Source: HO2-45-11b sp964450915 (GTDB lineage: Bacteria; Patescibacteriota; Andersenbacteria; UBA10190). From it: a stretch of DNA of 31,329 nucleotides. Numbering within the stretch: the stretch's first letter is position 1; every line of letters begins with the position of its first letter. Location: contig CAYVFG010000010.1 of the NCBI GenBank assembly GCA_964450915.1, forward strand, positions 1 to 31,329, written 5' to 3'. The position numbers and the translations under genes are program-made. The notes under the pieces are model-generated. The model had not been told where the DNA came from and ran no database searches. It worked only from the letters and a program-made list of their open reading frames with translations. Shown here one piece after another: positions 29,958 to 31,329 of the stretch.

Positions 29958-30377
29958 TTATTCAACGGTTACTCCCATTGATCGGGCAGTGCCTTCGATC
30001 ATGGTCATTGCGGATTCAACATCGCGCGCTGATAAATCTTCCATCTTCTTTTCTGCGATTTCTCGAACCTGCGCTTTCGTAATCTTTCCAACTTTTGCCG
30101 TGTTCGGCGTAGAGGATCCGCTCGTAATCTTTGCAGCCTTTTTAATAAGTTCTGCAGCTGGCGGAGTCTTCAGCTTCAAATCCATTGATCGATCTGCGTA
30201 AATCGTCACTTCAACCGGAATGATGTCGCCCATCATTTCCTTCGTCATGTCGTTAAAGCGCGTTACGAAATCCTGGATATTCACTCCATGCTGGCCTAAT
30301 GCGGGCCCGATGGGCGGAGCTGGCGTAGCTTTGCCTCCCGGTGCTTGTAATTTTAATACTGTGAGAATTTCTTTCAT
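29958..30377 (-). CDS. rplK: 50S ribosomal protein L11
   Basis: 139 residues. L11 binds the GTPase-associated centre of 23S rRNA and responds to elongation factors. The N-terminal block KLQAPGGKATPAPPIGPALG and the central GVNIQDFVTRFN are characteristic; the C-terminal RNA-binding domain ends GTARSMGVTVE. It sits between nusG (12 nt upstream) and rplA. Confidence 0.98.
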   Translation of the reverse strand: MKEILTVLKLQAPGGKATPAPPIGPALGQHGVNIQDFVTRFNDMTKEMMGDIIPVEVTIYADRSMDLKLKTPPAAELIKKAAKITSGSSTPNTAKVGKITKAQVREIAEKKMEDLSARDVESAMTMIEGTARSMGVTVE

Positions 30378-30389
30378 ATGATGTGATAA

Positions 30390-30944
30390 TTAACCTTCCT
30401 TCTTAATCTGCAAAAAGTCAAGTTCTACTGGTGTTTCTCGACCGAATACGTTCACTAATACCTTAACCGTACCCTTGGAATCGTTTACGTCGGAAATCTT
30501 TCCTTCGAACTCCTTGAACGGACCATCCATAATGCGGACAGAGTCCCCTTCAACCACGTCGATCTTGTACTTCGGCTCATCGTCGCCCATACGAGAGAGC
30601 AATCGATCGATTTCTTCTTTCGCAACTGGCGTTGGAGTAACTCCAGACCCTACGAATCCTGTTACGTTCGGCGTATTGCGCACAACGTACCAAGAATCTT
30701 CCGTAACGATCATCTCGACCATTACATAGCCCGGGAATAGACGCTCATCAATCGTTTTTCGCTTTCCGTTCCGTACGCGGATCTTTTTCTCGCGAGGAAC
30801 AATAACTTGAAAAATCTTGTCGTCCATACCCATCGATTCGATGCGCTGGCGCAAGTTGCGAGCCACGTTATCTTCATACCCGGAGTAGGTATGGAGTACG
30901 TACCATGCTCGCCCGTCTGTTTTTTGCTCCCCTTCTTGGTCCAT
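30390..30944 (-). CDS. nusG: Transcription antitermination factor NusG
   Basis: 184 residues. The N-terminal NGN domain starts at WYVLHTYSGYEDNV (about 14-27), has LFPGYVMVEM, and is followed by the C-terminal KOW domain with VRIMDGPFKEFEGKI and DFLQIKK at the end. NusG binds RNA polymerase and couples transcription with translation and Rho. It lies 11 nt after secE in the conserved secE-nusG-rplK-rplA order. Confidence 0.98.
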   Translation of the reverse strand: MDQEGEQKTDGRAWYVLHTYSGYEDNVARNLRQRIESMGMDDKIFQVIVPREKKIRVRNGKRKTIDERLFPGYVMVEMIVTEDSWYVVRNTPNVTGFVGSGVTPTPVAKEEIDRLLSRMGDDEPKYKIDVVEGDSVRIMDGPFKEFEGKISDVNDSKGTVKVLVNVFGRETPVELDFLQIKKEG

Positions 30945-30955
30945 GAGTAATAAAA

Positions 30956-31147
30956 TTATTTAATAATAACTGCTTGCAACCCCTTAGTAAGAATAAAGTC
31001 CATGCCACCCACAATTGCTCCGATTGCAACACATCCGATGATAACTACGACAGTGTATCGAATAGTCGTTTCTCGAGACGGCCAGGTAACTTTGAGCAGT
31101 TCCTCGCGAGCCTCTTTAATAAATGAAACTGGGTCGAATTTAGCCAT
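30956..31147 (-). CDS. secE: Preprotein translocase subunit SecE
   Basis: 63 residues, the short single-helix form. It has the family motif KVTWPSRETT (about 19-28) and one membrane helix (roughly 33-55). SecE clamps the SecY channel. It opens the secE-nusG-rplK-rplA unit. A TTGACA -35 box lies upstream (31192-31187), but the matching -10 (GTTTTA at 17 bases) is weak. Confidence 0.96.
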   Translation of the reverse strand: MAKFDPVSFIKEAREELLKVTWPSRETTIRYTVVVIIGCVAIGAIVGGMDFILTKGLQAVIIK

Positions 31148-31163
31148 GAAACTTTGCTGTTCT

Positions 31164-31192
31164 TAAAACAGCCCTATCTGGGCCGTTGTCAA
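31164..31192 (-). promoter_or_regulatory. secE promoter candidate
   Basis: A perfect -35 TTGACA (31192-31187) on the minus strand, with a poor -10 GTTTTA at 17 bases spacing. An inverted repeat GCCC-AGATA-GGGC lies in the spacer, which could be an operator. Confidence 0.45.
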
Positions 31193-31222
31193 TACTGTAT
31201 AGGAAGCGCCTAGAAGATGCAA

Positions 31223-31248
31223 GCCCCGCCGTATGTATTTGGCGGGGC
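31223..31248 (-). terminator. Strong hairpin upstream of secE
   Basis: GCCCCGCC (31223-31230) and GGCGGGGC (31241-31248) pair perfectly around a 10-base loop. The minus-strand downstream sequence is only moderately T-rich (TTGCATCTTCT). It lies 13 bases after the stop of the right-edge gene. Confidence 0.7.
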
Positions 31249-31261
31249 AAGAAATCCTGAT

Positions 31262-31327
31262 TTAGGCAGGGATATTAGAATCCGAGTTATTGTTCCTCCT
31301 CCAGTACCAGATTCCTCCTGCGATAAT
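31262..31327 (-). CDS. C-terminal end of a gene running off the right edge, partial
   Basis: A minus-strand frame enters at the right edge and stops at TAA 31264-31262. The visible residues read IIAGGIWYWRRNNNSDSNIPA: the end of a hydrophobic segment, basic residues, then a polar tail, as expected for a C-terminally anchored membrane protein. The hairpin at 31223-31248 follows the stop closely, which supports this frame over the other two. Confidence 0.45.
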   Translation of the reverse strand: MIAGGIWYWRRNNNSDSNIPA

Positions 31328-31329
31328 CG

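Noticed and set aside
31148..31261. tRNA gene upstream of secE
   Set aside because: The strong hairpin lacks a cloverleaf, and no T-arm or acceptor pairing is seen.

Overview
The window looks like a chromosomal piece of a small, streamlined bacterium of the Patescibacteria/CPR type; I cannot fix the lineage more closely from sequence alone. The reasons are dense packing with ATGA overlaps and 1-17 nt gaps, a threonyl-tRNA synthetase without its editing region, a short EF-Ts, a membrane-anchored baseplate-J-like protein beside dnaE, adjacent dcd-dut genes, and many small anchored proteins of unknown role. TGA is used as a stop (prfA/prmC and dcd/dut share ATGA junctions), so UGA does not look reassigned. 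I see no rRNA, tRNA, CRISPR array, transposase or phage structural block.

Layout. 1-4290 (-): a surface-glycan set (TPR membrane protein, GT2 glycosyltransferase, and a large GT-C-type membrane glycosyltransferase that runs off the left edge). 4314-5710 (-): rpsB-tsf with a terminator. 5774-7947 (+): rpmE-prfA-prmC, divergent from rpsB through overlapping promoters and sharing a perfect palindromic terminator with rplY (7964-8647, -). 8672-11011 (-): a zinc-ribbon protein, rodA and a membrane protein. 11049-16909 (+): dnaE, a baseplate-J-like protein, thrS. 16911-18508 (-): an anchored C-X5-R phosphatase, a 75-residue protein whose N-terminus resembles sigma-54 region I, and a membrane helical protein. 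18525-19400 (+): miaA. 19401-20973 (-): a PIF1-type helicase and a GIY-YIG protein. 21073-21941: two unrecognised genes converging on back-to-back terminators. 22050-23525 (-): gatB. 23578-24849 (+): HI0933-type flavoprotein. 24791-26284 (-): an anchored glycoside hydrolase overlapping the flavoprotein at the 3' ends. 26356-27347 (+): dcd-dut. 27358-27930 (-): three tiny overlapping ORFs with their own promoter, ribosome site and terminator. 27918-31147 (-): secE-nusG-rplK-rplA followed by two thymidylate-kinase paralogues. The last ~180 bases hold a terminator and the C-terminus of another gene.

The genes work together in three themes: translation (S2, EF-Ts, L31, RF1, PrmC, L25, ThrRS, MiaA, GatB, L1, L11), DNA and dNTP supply (DnaE, PIF1, Dcd, Dut, two Tmk), and the cell envelope (RodA, glycosyltransferases, anchored hydrolase and phosphatase, SecE).

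The strongest window-wide regularity is promoter placement. For most first genes of transcription units a TANNNT-like -10 element lies only 6-12 nt before the ATG, which implies leaderless or nearly leaderless mRNAs, whereas genes inside operons and the unrecognised small genes tend to have Shine-Dalgarno sites. Observations most worth a second look are the hidden three-ORF mini-operon, the sigma-54-region-I-like zinc protein, the Tmk paralogue that lost its P-loop lysine, and the leaderless promoter architecture.
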